Positions 47,271 through 55,114 of a DNA stretch of 55,114 bases are shown piece by piece. A program made the position numbers and the translations under genes. Within the stretch, counting starts at the first letter, position 1. Each line of letters opens with the position of its first letter. The DNA lies in NCBI GenBank assembly GCA_018262095.1, contig JAGTRW010000028.1:1-55114 (forward strand), read 5' to 3'. This DNA comes from Pseudomonadota bacterium. Lineage in GTDB: Bacteria > Pseudomonadota > Gammaproteobacteria > Burkholderiales > Rhodocyclaceae. The notes below the pieces were generated by a model. The model did not search any database, was not told the DNA's origin, and saw only the letters and a list, made by a program, of their open reading frames with translations.

Positions 47271-48527
47271 TCACTGTGCTATTCGGCCCCGCCGATTGCC
47301 TGTCTTGACGCTGAGCACCATCGATACGCTGATCACAACCCCGACCGCAGCGATCGGCCAGAATTTCCCGCTCCCCCCCGATCCGGCACGGGCGATTAAG
47401 TCGATAGCAAAGCCGAGCGCCGGCGCGAACAACATCTTGGCGAAGGTTTGCGACTGGCTCTCGACCGACAGGATGCTGGTGCCGTGTGTTTCGGGTGAAT
47501 AGGCGTCGAAACGGCTGATGATCAACGGACGCCAGGCGCCTTGCATCAGGAATAACAGGAAAAACAGGACCAACACTGGATAGTAGAAATCCAGAGCAAG
47601 ACAGGGCAACATCGCCAGGTAAATCAGCGTCATTCCCCACCACATGAAACCGCTGGCGCCATCATCGTCGCCAAAACGCTGGCTCAACCGATGTGACTGG
47701 CGACTCGACCAGGCCGAACCGAGATGAAAAATAAAATAGACCGCACCGATCAGCAAGGTGCTGCGCTTGTCATCGCCAAGCGTGAGCAGCAAGGGGACGC
47801 CCAGAACCATCGCCCTGATCATCGGTTGCAGGTAATCCTTGACGACGTCGAAGAAGCCTTCAAAACTCATCGATTCGACCATCAGACGACGCAAACCGGC
47901 AATCTTTATCGAATCGCGCAAAGTCTGCCACATATGGACAAAAATACGTTTGATGCTCGCCTCCCCTTCCGGTCGCCCGTCGAGTTCCTTCGGATAGGTG
48001 CACAGCGAGATGAAACCGATGCTGTAGGGGACGAGCGCCGCCAAGAAAAGGGTATTGAGATGGTCGGTGCAATAAGCGATGGCTGTCGCTATCGGAATGG
48101 AAACGGCTGAGCCGATTTTCGACCACGAGCGCGTGTAGCCATAGACCTTGGTCTTCTCGTCCATCCGGCCGTTAAGCCGCAACCAGGTGAAGATCATCGA
48201 CTTGTGCGTCCCTTCGCGAAACGCCTCGCCGATGCCGAAGAAAAACACGGCGATGAAAAGGTAGGGAAGTTGATCCGGACATAGACCGAAACACAGAAAG
48301 GCGATCATGTACGCCAGATACGAGACCAGCATGCAGCGGCGGCGCCCATACAGGTCGGCAATCGCGCCGGCAGGAATATTGGTCGCGTTGATGCAGAGTT
48401 CCCGAAAGCCGATCAAAAAACCAACCGTGGCAAAGGAGTTCCCGCTGCCGAGCAGAAACAGCATCATGAATGGCTCGAAGTAGCGCTGGTTCTTCAGGAA
48501 GCCATAGAGAGAAAAGCGGAAGATCAT
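47271..48527 (-). CDS. Major facilitator superfamily transporter
   Basis: The protein has 418 residues and about 12 hydrophobic segments. The loop between helices 2 and 3, GAIADLYGRRRCMLVSYLAYM, is the MFS motif A. A longer cytoplasmic loop falls mid-protein (KELDGRPEGEASIKRIFVHM). No substrate can be assigned. The gene lies between tRNA-Arg(TCT) and tRNA-His on the same strand, splitting what looks like a tRNA cluster. Confidence 0.82.
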   Translation of the reverse strand: MIFRFSLYGFLKNQRYFEPFMMLFLLGSGNSFATVGFLIGFRELCINATNIPAGAIADLYGRRRCMLVSYLAYMIAFLCFGLCPDQLPYLFIAVFFFGIGEAFREGTHKSMIFTWLRLNGRMDEKTKVYGYTRSWSKIGSAVSIPIATAIAYCTDHLNTLFLAALVPYSIGFISLCTYPKELDGRPEGEASIKRIFVHMWQTLRDSIKIAGLRRLMVESMSFEGFFDVVKDYLQPMIRAMVLGVPLLLTLGDDKRSTLLIGAVYFIFHLGSAWSSRQSHRLSQRFGDDDGASGFMWWGMTLIYLAMLPCLALDFYYPVLVLFFLLFLMQGAWRPLIISRFDAYSPETHGTSILSVESQSQTFAKMLFAPALGFAIDLIARAGSGGSGKFWPIAAVGVVISVSMVLSVKTGNRRGRIAQ

Positions 48528-48591
48528 AAGCCAGCCACCCAGTCAACGAAAAACAGCGGACGATCAATCCGCTGTATCGATTGGTGTTGCT

Positions 48592-48668
48592 TGGTACGCC
48601 CGGAGGGACTCGAACCCCCGACCCCCGGCTTAGAAGGCCGGTGCTCTATCCAGTTGAGCTACGGGCGC
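48592..48668 (-). tRNA. tRNA-Arg (anticodon TCT)
   Basis: Minus-strand cloverleaf. Acceptor GCGCCCG pairs with CGGGCGT (one G-U pair), the D-arm is AGCTCAACTGGATAGAGC, the anticodon loop CCTTCTAAG carries TCT, the T-loop is TTCGAGT, and CCA is encoded. Confidence 0.96.
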
Positions 48669-48728
48669 GAATTACGAGACGGCGGAGAATCCCCCTCCTC
48701 CGGTACCGCTTTTTGCTGCCTGAAATAC

Positions 48729-48805
48729 TGGTCGGGGCGGTGGGATTCGAACTCACGACCCTCTGCTCCCAAAGCAGATGCGCTACCAGGCTGCGCTACG
48801 CCCCG
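48729..48805 (-). tRNA. tRNA-Pro (anticodon TGG)
   Basis: Minus-strand cloverleaf. Acceptor CGGGGCG pairs with CGCCCCG, the D-arm is AGCGCAGCCTGGTAGCGC, anticodon stem CTGCT/AGCAG holds loop TTGGGA-like with TGG, the T-loop is TTCGAAT, and CCA is encoded. The 5' C is normal for tRNA-Pro. Confidence 0.96.
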
Positions 48806-49200
48806 AGAAGCGCGCATTCTACAGAGCAGGCCGTCCAAGGTCAATCGCACACGGCTTTTTTATTGATCGCTCGTAAATCACAGGAGCGCAAGAGAAAATC
48901 GCATTGGTGCAAAATACAAGGCGTAGCGGTCTATTCAGAGCATCACCAGAACGCATGCCTAGACTGGCGCGCTATTGATTGCTTGCAGTGTGACGATATT
49001 TCTGATATTTAATCGCCTCCTTGCAACAACAAACGGATGGTTCCTGGACATGCATGAAGAAACGCTCGCCAATAAAATTGTTTTTGCATAGACAAAAACC
49101 AAAATCAGGCGCTTATGTTATGTTCCATATAATTAACACCAAATCTTCATCATCATTTGGTCAAGCTACAAATAAAATCACTTTAGAATTAGGTGCTTAG
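48806..49200. other. AT-rich region upstream of dksA
   Basis: This 395-bp gap holds no gene that could be supported. The last 180 bp are AT-rich and probably hold both the dksA promoter and the promoter of the divergent tRNA genes. The stretch ACCAAATCTTCATCATCATTT near 49139-49158 forms part of an imperfect inverted repeat with the following TTGGT. No clear -35/-10 pair was chosen. Confidence 0.4.
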
Positions 49201-49626
49201 ATGGATATAGAACAGTTCCACAAACATTTCACTCCCTATGTTGCCAAAAAGGGCGAGGAATACATGAGCAGCAAACAACTGGCTCATTTCCGCACCATCC
49301 TCGAGACACTCAAGATGGAGCTGATGAAGGACATCGAGCGCACGGTACATACCATGCAGGACGAGGCGACGGTATTCGCCGACCCCAATGACCGCGCCAG
49401 TCAGGAAACCGACATTGCCATCGAATTGCGCAACCGCGACCGCGAACGCAAGCTGATCAAGAAGATCGAGGAAACGATCGATCACATTGAGAGCGGCGAC
49501 TACGGTTACTGCAACGGCTGCGGCGTCGAGATCGGTATCAAGCGGCTCGAAGCACGTCCGACGGCAACGCTCTGCATCGATTGCAAGACGCTTGAGGAAG
49601 TTCGCGAAAGACAGGTCGCCAAGTAG
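49201..49626 (+). CDS. dksA: RNA polymerase-binding transcription factor DksA
   Basis: The protein has 141 residues. A coiled-coil hairpin (about 25-95) carries DPNDRASQETD, with the acidic tip residues that reach the polymerase secondary channel. A four-cysteine zinc finger follows (YCNGCG and LCIDCK). It works with ppGpp in stringent control. The in-frame ATG at 49264 would remove the N-terminal helix, so 49201 was kept. A terminator follows. Confidence 0.94.
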   Translation: MDIEQFHKHFTPYVAKKGEEYMSSKQLAHFRTILETLKMELMKDIERTVHTMQDEATVFADPNDRASQETDIAIELRNRDRERKLIKKIEETIDHIESGDYGYCNGCGVEIGIKRLEARPTATLCIDCKTLEEVRERQVAK

Positions 49627-49660
49627 GCGACTACGTAAGCGACACTTCAAGTCGCTCAAT

Positions 49661-49688
49661 AAAAAAGGACGCCGAGGCGTCCTTTTTT
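49661..49688. terminator. Bidirectional terminator between dksA and pnp
   Basis: AAAAAAGGACGC and GCGTCCTTTTTT form a near-perfect stem with a 4-nt CGAG loop; A/T runs on both sides let it work for dksA (plus) and pnp (minus). Confidence 0.92.
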
Positions 49689-49708
49689 ATTGTCCTGCGT
49701 GAAACGAT

Positions 49709-51835
49709 TTACGCCTGGGGTTCGACCGGCTTGGCCGCCACACCGCCCTCTTCCACGCTCACCGCTTTCATCGACAGACGGACGCGACCCTTTTCGTCGG
49801 CCTCGAGCACCTTGACGCGAACTTTCTGGCCTTCCTTGAGGTAATCAGCAACGGCATTGACGCGCTCGTTGGCGATCTGCGAAATGTGCAGCAGACCGTC
49901 GCGACCCGGCAGGATGCTGACGATGGCGCCGAAATCGAGCAGCTTGAGCACGGTGCCTTCGTAGATCTTGCCGACTTCGACGTCGGCGGTAATCGCCTCG
50001 ATGCGCGCCTTGGCGGCATCAGCCGCTTCGCCGCTGACCGAAGCGATGGTGATCGTGCCGTCTTCCTTGATGTCGATCGTCGTTCCGGTTTCTTCGGTGA
50101 TGGCGCGAATCACCGCACCGCCCTTGCCGATCACGTCGCGGATCTTCTCCGGATTGATCTTCATGGTGTAGAGGCGCGGCGCGTAGGTCGACACTTCTTG
50201 GCGCGGACCGGCGGCCGAACTCTGCATCTGCGCCAGGATGTGCAGACGCGCTTCCTTGGCTTGCGCCAGCGCGACCTGCATGATTTCCTTGGTAATGCCC
50301 TGGATCTTGATGTCCATCTGCAACGCGGTGACGCCCGTTTCGGTACCGGCGACCTTGAAGTCCATGTCGCCGAGGTGATCTTCGTCGCCCAGGATGTCGG
50401 TCAGCACGGCAAAACGGTTGCCCTCCTTGATCAGCCCCATGGCGATACCGGCGACGTGCGCCTTGAGCGGCACACCGGCATCCATCAACGCCAGCGACGA
50501 ACCGCAGACCGAAGCCATCGAGCTCGAACCATTGGATTCGGTGATTTCGGAAACGACGCGCATGGTGTAGGAGAAGTCTTCCGGCTTCGGCAACACGGCG
50601 ATCATCGCGCGCTTGGCCAGACGACCGTGGCCGATTTCACGACGCTTGGGCGTACCGACACGACCGCATTCGCCGGTCGCGTAGGGCGGGAAGTTGTAAT
50701 GCAGCATGAAACGCTCGCGGTATTCGCCGGCCAGCGAATCGATGATCTGTTCGTCGCGGCCGGTACCCAGCGTGGCAACGACCAGCGCCTGCGTTTCGCC
50801 ACGCGTAAACAGCGTCGAGCCGTGGGTGCGCGGCAGAACGCCCGAACGGATGGCGATCGGGCGAACGGTACGCGTATCGCGACCGTCGATGCGCGGCTCG
50901 CCGCCCAGGATGCGGCTGCGAACGATCTTGGCTTCGACGTCGAAGAACAGATTTTTGATAGTGTTGGCGTCGGGGGCATTGTCGCCCGCCGTCAGCACAT
51001 CGACCGCCTTGTCGGAAATTTCGCGGATGCGCAGCGTGCGCGCCTGCTTGTTGGCGATGCGGAAGGCGTCCTGCAGGTCGGCTTCGACCAGCGCGTTGAG
51101 CTTGGCGACCAGCTCTTCGTTCTTGGCGGCGGGCGCCCAATCCCATTCCGGCTTGCCGGCTTCTTCGACCAGTTCGTTGATGGCGTTGATCACCACCTGC
51201 ATCTGCTCGTGGCCGTAAACCACGGCGCCAAGCATCACGTCCTCGGGCAGAATGTCGGCTTCCGACTCGACCATCAGCACCGCCGATTGCGTACCGGCGA
51301 CGACCAGGTTGAGCTGGCTGCTCTTGAGCTGCGTCAGCGTCGGGTTGAGCACGTACTGGCCATCGATATAGCCGACGCGGGCGGCGCCGAGCGGGCCATC
51401 AAACGGGATACCGGAAACGGCCATCGCCGCCGAAGCGCCGATGATCGCCGGGATGTCCGGATCGACTTCCGGGTTGAGCGAAACGACCATCGCGACAACC
51501 TGGACTTCGTTGTAAAAACCTTCGGGGAAGAGCGGACGCAGCGGACGGTCGATCAGGCGCGAGGTCAGCGTTTCCTTTTCCGAAGGGCGGCCTTCGCGCT
51601 TGAAGAAGCCACCGGGAATCCGGCCGGCGGCATACGTTTTTTCAATGTAGTCGACGGTCAGCGGGAAAAAATCCTGTCCGGGCTTGACCGACTTGTTGCC
51701 GACCACCGAGACCAGCACGACCGTATCATCAACCGTGACCATGATGACAGCACCGGCCTGACGGCCGATCTCACCGGTTTCCAGCGTCACCTGGTGAGCA
51801 CCATAGGTGAACGATTTTTTGGCGATAGTAAACAT
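49709..51835 (-). CDS. pnp: Polyribonucleotide nucleotidyltransferase (PNPase)
   Basis: The protein has 708 residues. It holds two RNase PH domains ([35 protein letters not shown]), the all-helical linker, a KH domain ([20 protein letters not shown]) and an S1 domain ([20 protein letters not shown]). The ATG at 51835 follows GAGAGGAAATA. The enzyme degrades RNA 3' to 5' with phosphate. It follows rpsO as in most proteobacteria. Confidence 0.97.
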   Translation of the reverse strand: MFTIAKKSFTYGAHQVTLETGEIGRQAGAVIMVTVDDTVVLVSVVGNKSVKPGQDFFPLTVDYIEKTYAAGRIPGGFFKREGRPSEKETLTSRLIDRPLRPLFPEGFYNEVQVVAMVVSLNPEVDPDIPAIIGASAAMAVSGIPFDGPLGAARVGYIDGQYVLNPTLTQLKSSQLNLVVAGTQSAVLMVESEADILPEDVMLGAVVYGHEQMQVVINAINELVEEAGKPEWDWAPAAKNEELVAKLNALVEADLQDAFRIANKQARTLRIREISDKAVDVLTAGDNAPDANTIKNLFFDVEAKIVRSRILGGEPRIDGRDTRTVRPIAIRSGVLPRTHGSTLFTRGETQALVVATLGTGRDEQIIDSLAGEYRERFMLHYNFPPYATGECGRVGTPKRREIGHGRLAKRAMIAVLPKPEDFSYTMRVVSEITESNGSSSMASVCGSSLALMDAGVPLKAHVAGIAMGLIKEGNRFAVLTDILGDEDHLGDMDFKVAGTETGVTALQMDIKIQGITKEIMQVALAQAKEARLHILAQMQSSAAGPRQEVSTYAPRLYTMKINPEKIRDVIGKGGAVIRAITEETGTTIDIKEDGTITIASVSGEAADAAKARIEAITADVEVGKIYEGTVLKLLDFGAIVSILPGRDGLLHISQIANERVNAVADYLKEGQKVRVKVLEADEKGRVRLSMKAVSVEEGGVAAKPVEPQA

Positions 51836-51927
51836 TATTTCCTCTCTCAATAGTTAAACGCGCGCACCCACGACACCGATACGCAATTCAACGACGCGCC
51901 AACATGGCGTAAAGCTCTAAAAACAAC

Positions 51928-51963
51928 AACAGCGGCGCAACCCACTGGGGGCTGGCCGCTGTT
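51928..51963 (-). terminator. Hairpin between rpsO and pnp
   Basis: AACAGCGGC (51928-51936) and GCCGCTGTT (51955-51963) form a 9-bp stem; on the minus strand GTTGTTTTTAG follows. It probably ends most rpsO transcripts. The same interval in E. coli is an RNase III processing site. Confidence 0.75.
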
Positions 51964-52014
51964 ATCCATTCGAATCATCTGCACTCCAACCGCACCGCGG
52001 TCTGGCGGGCAGGC

Positions 52015-52284
52015 TTACTTGCGCAGGCCGAGGCGGGCAATCAGCGCACGATAGGAATCGACGTTGGTGCGCTTCAGGTAGTCCAACAGCTTGCGACGAC
52101 GGCTCACCATACGCAGCAGGCCGCGACGCGAGTGGTGATCCTTGACGTGCTCTTTGAAGTGACCGGTCAGGTCATTGATGCGTGCGGTCAGCAAAGCGAC
52201 CTGGACTTCGGAAGAACCGGTGTCACCTGCGACACGCTGAAAATCAGTCATGATCTGCGCTTTTTGCGCAACATTGATCGCCAT
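52015..52284 (-). CDS. rpsO: Ribosomal protein S15
   Basis: The protein has 89 residues, the standard length. [36 protein letters not shown] and the C-terminal [13 protein letters not shown] are conserved 16S rRNA-binding segments. The ATG at 52284 follows GAGAG. S15 nucleates the platform of the 30S subunit and often represses its own translation. Confidence 0.97.
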   Translation of the reverse strand: MAINVAQKAQIMTDFQRVAGDTGSSEVQVALLTARINDLTGHFKEHVKDHHSRRGLLRMVSRRRKLLDYLKRTNVDSYRALIARLGLRK

Positions 52285-52508
52285 ATCAAACTCTCTTTCG
52301 AAAATAGCGACGCAGCCCCAGTTTGATAGAGCCAACGCCAGATTAGTGGATGTTTATCTCGCTCGGCGAAGCGAGGCGCGGATTATAGCCTGTTCGCCAA
52401 CTTGTCGGCAAGAAATTGAACCGATTACTGCGGGTTTTGGCGCGGGCCTTCAACATTTCACGCATTTCAAATGCCCGAAAAACACGATTCATGCCCGGCC
52501 CGAAGCTA

Positions 52509-53720
52509 TTATTCTCGGCCGCCGTGGGCATCGATGGCGACTTGGGCCTGGACAGTCCCTGCCCGATCGTACAGATAGACGGCCACAAACACCAGCATGG
52601 CCAGCGTCGAATAGCGGTACATCATGGCGTAGCTGTCTCGTCCAGCCAGGTAGCCGAGAACGACGGCGCCAACGATGTAGCCAAGATCGATCGCCGACAT
52701 GAAGAGTCCGTTAGCAGCGGCTTTGCGGTCAGCCGGACAGCGATTCACCGCCCAGGTCTGCAGCGACGGATGGACGGCACCATAGCCCAGACCATACAAC
52801 AGCGACGCCGCCACGAGCATGGCCGTCGACTGCGCCAGCGACAGCGCGAATAGGCCGAGAACGATCGCCACGCTGCCCGGCAGGATAATGATCGCATGCC
52901 CTCTCCGATCGAACAGCCGTCCGATGAATGGCCGGGTGAGCAGAATCATCGTTGAATAGCCAATGAAGAAGATCCAGACGTTCTCGATCTGCTGTTCCCT
53001 GCCAAACAGAACCAGGTAAGCCATGACCCCGCACAACGGGACCGAAAGTACGAAACAGAGGAACGACGGCAGCAGCGCTCCTTGTTCGAAAACATTCTGC
53101 AGCGTAATTCGGCGATAGCTTCCGCGCCGACCATCGATAGGCGGCAGTGACGACAAGCCCTTTCTGAGCAGCAGCAGCGCGGCACCGGTCAGCAAGGCCG
53201 AAGCGCCGAGCACCAGCGAGAAGCGGAACGAACTCATCAACAAGATGGCGACCAGCGGTGTCAGCGACAGCGAGATGATGACGGTCAATGAATAGTACCC
53301 AGAACCCTCGCCGCGTCGCTTTTCGGGGACCACCTTGTACACTGCGGTGGCGATGGCGGCGGTAGACAGGCCCCAACCGACACCTTGCAGACTGCGCAGC
53401 CACAAGATGCCGTCGACCGGCATCCAGACGAAGGAAAGCGTCGTCACGGCAATGATCACGATGCCGGTCAGAATGACTTTTTTCTCGCCGGCGGCATCGA
53501 CGACCGTTCCCGAAATCACTCGCGACGCGAGCGACATGATCGAAAACATGCCGATCACCAGACTGGCTTCGAAATTCGTCCCGCCGATCTGTTTCACGTA
53601 GGCCGGCAAGGTGGCCGGCAACATGTAGAAGCCGAAGCAGAGCAGCAAATTGACCGAAAGCAGAGCCACATAGCTTTCGCTCCATAAGCGATCGGATTGC
53701 CTCGACAAATTCTGCTGCAA
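52509..53720 (-). CDS. Major facilitator superfamily transporter
   Basis: The protein has about 403 residues and 12 predicted spans. The first helix region, LWSESYVALLSVNLLLCFGFYMLPATLPAYVKQIGG, is typical of small-molecule MFS exporters, and motif A-like loops appear in GTVVDAAGEKKVILTG and GRLFDRRGHAIII. The start is unclear: TTG at 53720 or a nearby codon. It lies 24 bp after the LacI-type regulator gene on the same strand and is likely controlled with it, but no substrate can be named. Confidence 0.82.
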   Translation of the reverse strand: MQQNLSRQSDRLWSESYVALLSVNLLLCFGFYMLPATLPAYVKQIGGTNFEASLVIGMFSIMSLASRVISGTVVDAAGEKKVILTGIVIIAVTTLSFVWMPVDGILWLRSLQGVGWGLSTAAIATAVYKVVPEKRRGEGSGYYSLTVIISLSLTPLVAILLMSSFRFSLVLGASALLTGAALLLLRKGLSSLPPIDGRRGSYRRITLQNVFEQGALLPSFLCFVLSVPLCGVMAYLVLFGREQQIENVWIFFIGYSTMILLTRPFIGRLFDRRGHAIIILPGSVAIVLGLFALSLAQSTAMLVAASLLYGLGYGAVHPSLQTWAVNRCPADRKAAANGLFMSAIDLGYIVGAVVLGYLAGRDSYAMMYRYSTLAMLVFVAVYLYDRAGTVQAQVAIDAHGGRE

Positions 53721-53744
53721 GCTCCATTCTCCCGTGCGTCGACT

Positions 53745-54764
53745 TCAAGCCGTTGCGGATTTCCTCGGTGCGCTGCTCGATTCACGCTTTTTCAAAACCG
53801 CCTCGCTGACCAGACTGCGTACCGGCAAATCGTGGTTTTCCATGCGCTGCGCGAGAAAGGTTGCCGCGTGCCTGCCGATCAAACGGGCTTCGATCGACAT
53901 CGTCGCCAGAGGAGGCCGCCAGCTGGCCGCGCCTTCGATATCGTCAAAGCCGATCACCGAGACATCGTGACCAGGCAGCAGGCCGAGTTCATACAAGCCC
54001 AGGGTGGCGCCAAAGGCGATCACATCGTTGAAGCAGACCAAGGCCGTCGGCGGCGACGGTTTGGCGAGCAGCGTTTTGGTCGCCTGCGCGGCATCGCCAT
54101 AAGTGTGTCGACAGTTGATCGCGTGCATCGATTCGGGCAACAGACCGTGCGCCTGAACAGCGTCACAAAAGCCTTGGTAACGCTCGTCGTTGACCGACGG
54201 CGAGATCGAACTACCGATGAAGGCTAGTCGCTGATGCCCGAGATCCAGAAGAAAATCGGCGGCGCGCCGCGTACCGAGCCGATTGTTTATCCCGGCATAA
54301 TCGAAGGGCGCACCGTCCATCATGCGCAACACCTGCACCACGGGAACGCCCTCGCGGGAATAGGGACTCAATACGGCGGGCGACGTGCCGGATACCGTGC
54401 TGATGATCAATCCATCAACGCGCATCTCCAGCATACGCAACAGGAACCGGGACTGACGCTCGAACAGTTCATTAGTGTCGGCGACGAAAACGACCTTGCC
54501 CAAGGGATCGAGCACGTCCTCTATGCCGGTCAGCAGATCGGCATAAACCGGGTTGGCGATGTCCGGAATGATCAAACCAACGGTATTCGAATGCGACGAC
54601 CTGAGGTTGGCAGCGCTTCGGTTATAAACGTAGCCGACTTCGGCCATCGCCTGCTCTACCCTCAAGCGCGTTTTCTCGGCGACCAACGGGCTCTCCCGAC
54701 AAACCAGGGAGACCGTCGCACGTGATACCCCGGCAATTTTGGCTACATCTTTGAGCGTCGTCAC
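53745..54764 (-). CDS. LacI family transcriptional regulator
   Basis: The protein has 339 residues. The N-terminal helix-turn-helix reads TLKDVAKIAGVSRATVSLVC, followed by the hinge helix (YNRSAANLRSSHSNTVGLII) and a periplasmic-binding-protein-like effector domain (VPVVQVLRMMDG; TALVCFNDVIAFGATLGL; VIGFDDIEGAASWRPPL). Such regulators usually respond to a sugar or related metabolite. Its neighbours are an MFS gene downstream and a TRAP-type permease upstream, both on the same strand, which suggests uptake of a sugar acid or similar carboxylate. Confidence 0.93.
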   Translation of the reverse strand: MTTLKDVAKIAGVSRATVSLVCRESPLVAEKTRLRVEQAMAEVGYVYNRSAANLRSSHSNTVGLIIPDIANPVYADLLTGIEDVLDPLGKVVFVADTNELFERQSRFLLRMLEMRVDGLIISTVSGTSPAVLSPYSREGVPVVQVLRMMDGAPFDYAGINNRLGTRRAADFLLDLGHQRLAFIGSSISPSVNDERYQGFCDAVQAHGLLPESMHAINCRHTYGDAAQATKTLLAKPSPPTALVCFNDVIAFGATLGLYELGLLPGHDVSVIGFDDIEGAASWRPPLATMSIEARLIGRHAATFLAQRMENHDLPVRSLVSEAVLKKRESSSAPRKSATA

Positions 54765-54916
54765 ACGATTTCCAATAATGAAAAACGGGCATTCAGGACT
54801 ATTTTATTTCCTCTCGCTACTCGCCTTTTCAAGTAGTCAACAACCCGTCAAAACGAAACGATGTCGCATCTGAGCCCAAACCGCAAGCACCAGCACAACA
54901 TTCGGCGAACCGCCAG

Positions 54917-54951
54917 TACCGAAAATCCCGCGCATTGGCGGACTTTCGGTA
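54917..54951 (-). terminator. Hairpin after the TRAP permease gene
   Basis: TACCGAAA (54917-54924) and TTTCGGTA (54944-54951) form a perfect 8-bp stem, with outer GGCG/CGCC bases adding to it. No T run follows. It lies in the 244-bp gap between the permease stop and the LacI gene and could end the permease transcript. Confidence 0.4.
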
Positions 54952-55008
54952 TCGCCGTCAAACCCGATCCCTAGCGGCGGGCCGCAGCCCGCCGTCGTCA
55001 CAAAGAAC

Positions 55009-55114
55009 TTAGTGCGTCATCCACTTGAGCGGCAGCATGACGATCTCGGGGAAGACGACGAGCAGGAACATCACGATGGTCTGCGCGATCATGAACGGGA
55101 TCACGCCGCGGATG
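55009..55114 (-). CDS. TRAP transporter large permease, C-terminal end (cut by window edge)
   Basis: Only about 34 C-terminal residues are in the window: RGVIPFMIAQTIVMFLLVVF, then PEIVMLPLKWMTH and stop. This pattern (a last hydrophobic helix, FPEIV..LP..., short tail) matches DctM-type subunits of TRAP transporters for carboxylates or sugar acids. The LacI regulator gene downstream fits that reading. Confidence 0.7.
   Translation of the reverse strand, partial: IRGVIPFMIAQTIVMFLLVVFPEIVMLPLKWMTH

Overview
The window looks like chromosome from a free-living betaproteobacterium, most likely Rhodocyclales (Propionivibrio/Dechloromonas/Accumulibacter-like). The basis is the gene set and order: dksA next to pnp/rpsO, petABC-sspA-sspB, dnaX-ybaB-recR, ubiC with a DUF192 gene, GC-rich coding with long open antisense frames, and a HoxEFUYH-type hydrogenase beside a cytochrome bc1 operon. 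The taxon is inferred; no rRNA is present. No insertion sequence, prophage or CRISPR array was seen.

Layout. 1-1.1 kb: start of an ABC-F ATPase gene, an exported peroxiredoxin, tRNA-Arg(CCT). 1.3-2.1 kb: exported DUF4124-like protein. 2.1-14.4 kb: an accessory metabolic block with dhaK-dhaL, a sigma54 enhancer-binding protein (EBP), a five-gene branched-chain-amino-acid-type ABC transporter (livKHMGF order, minus strand), an L-2-amino-thiazoline-4-carboxylate (ATC) hydrolase-family gene and an L-cysteine desulfidase (CyuA family). 14.6-28.5 kb: mixed housekeeping genes (thioesterase, DUF192, ubiC, rhlE-like helicase, fucU-srkA, spermidine-synthase-like, cbiX, a membrane Nudix-like protein, CBS/CorC protein, TerC, YbiB, SspB, SspA). 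28.5-38.9 kb: cytochrome bc1, recR-ybaB-dnaX, a small hypothetical, typA, ygiQ. 39.1-46.0 kb: hydrogenase operon in the order hoxY-H-W-E-F-U (minus strand). 46.2-55.1 kb: SRAP protein, tRNA-His, MFS transporter, tRNA-Arg(TCT), tRNA-Pro(TGG), dksA, pnp, rpsO, MFS, LacI regulator, and the end of a TRAP-type permease.

Two systems stand out. First, near-consensus sigma54 (-24/-12) promoters lie ahead of dhaK (2486-2501), on the minus strand ahead of the liv operon (11536-11551), and ahead of the ATC-hydrolase-family gene (12064-12079). One sigma54 EBP, with a cysteine-rich GAF-like sensor region, is encoded between these units. This suggests one regulon for uptake and breakdown of a small, possibly sulfur-containing, amino-acid-like compound; the substrate is unknown and dhaM is absent. 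Second, the hydrogenase diaphorase subunit is a single 1060-residue protein joining a NuoF/HydB-like half to a glutamate-synthase-beta-like (GltD/NfnB-like) flavoprotein half. This points to NADP(H) coupling or flavin-based electron bifurcation rather than a plain HoxF.

All calls come from reading sequence and translations by eye. No database search was run.
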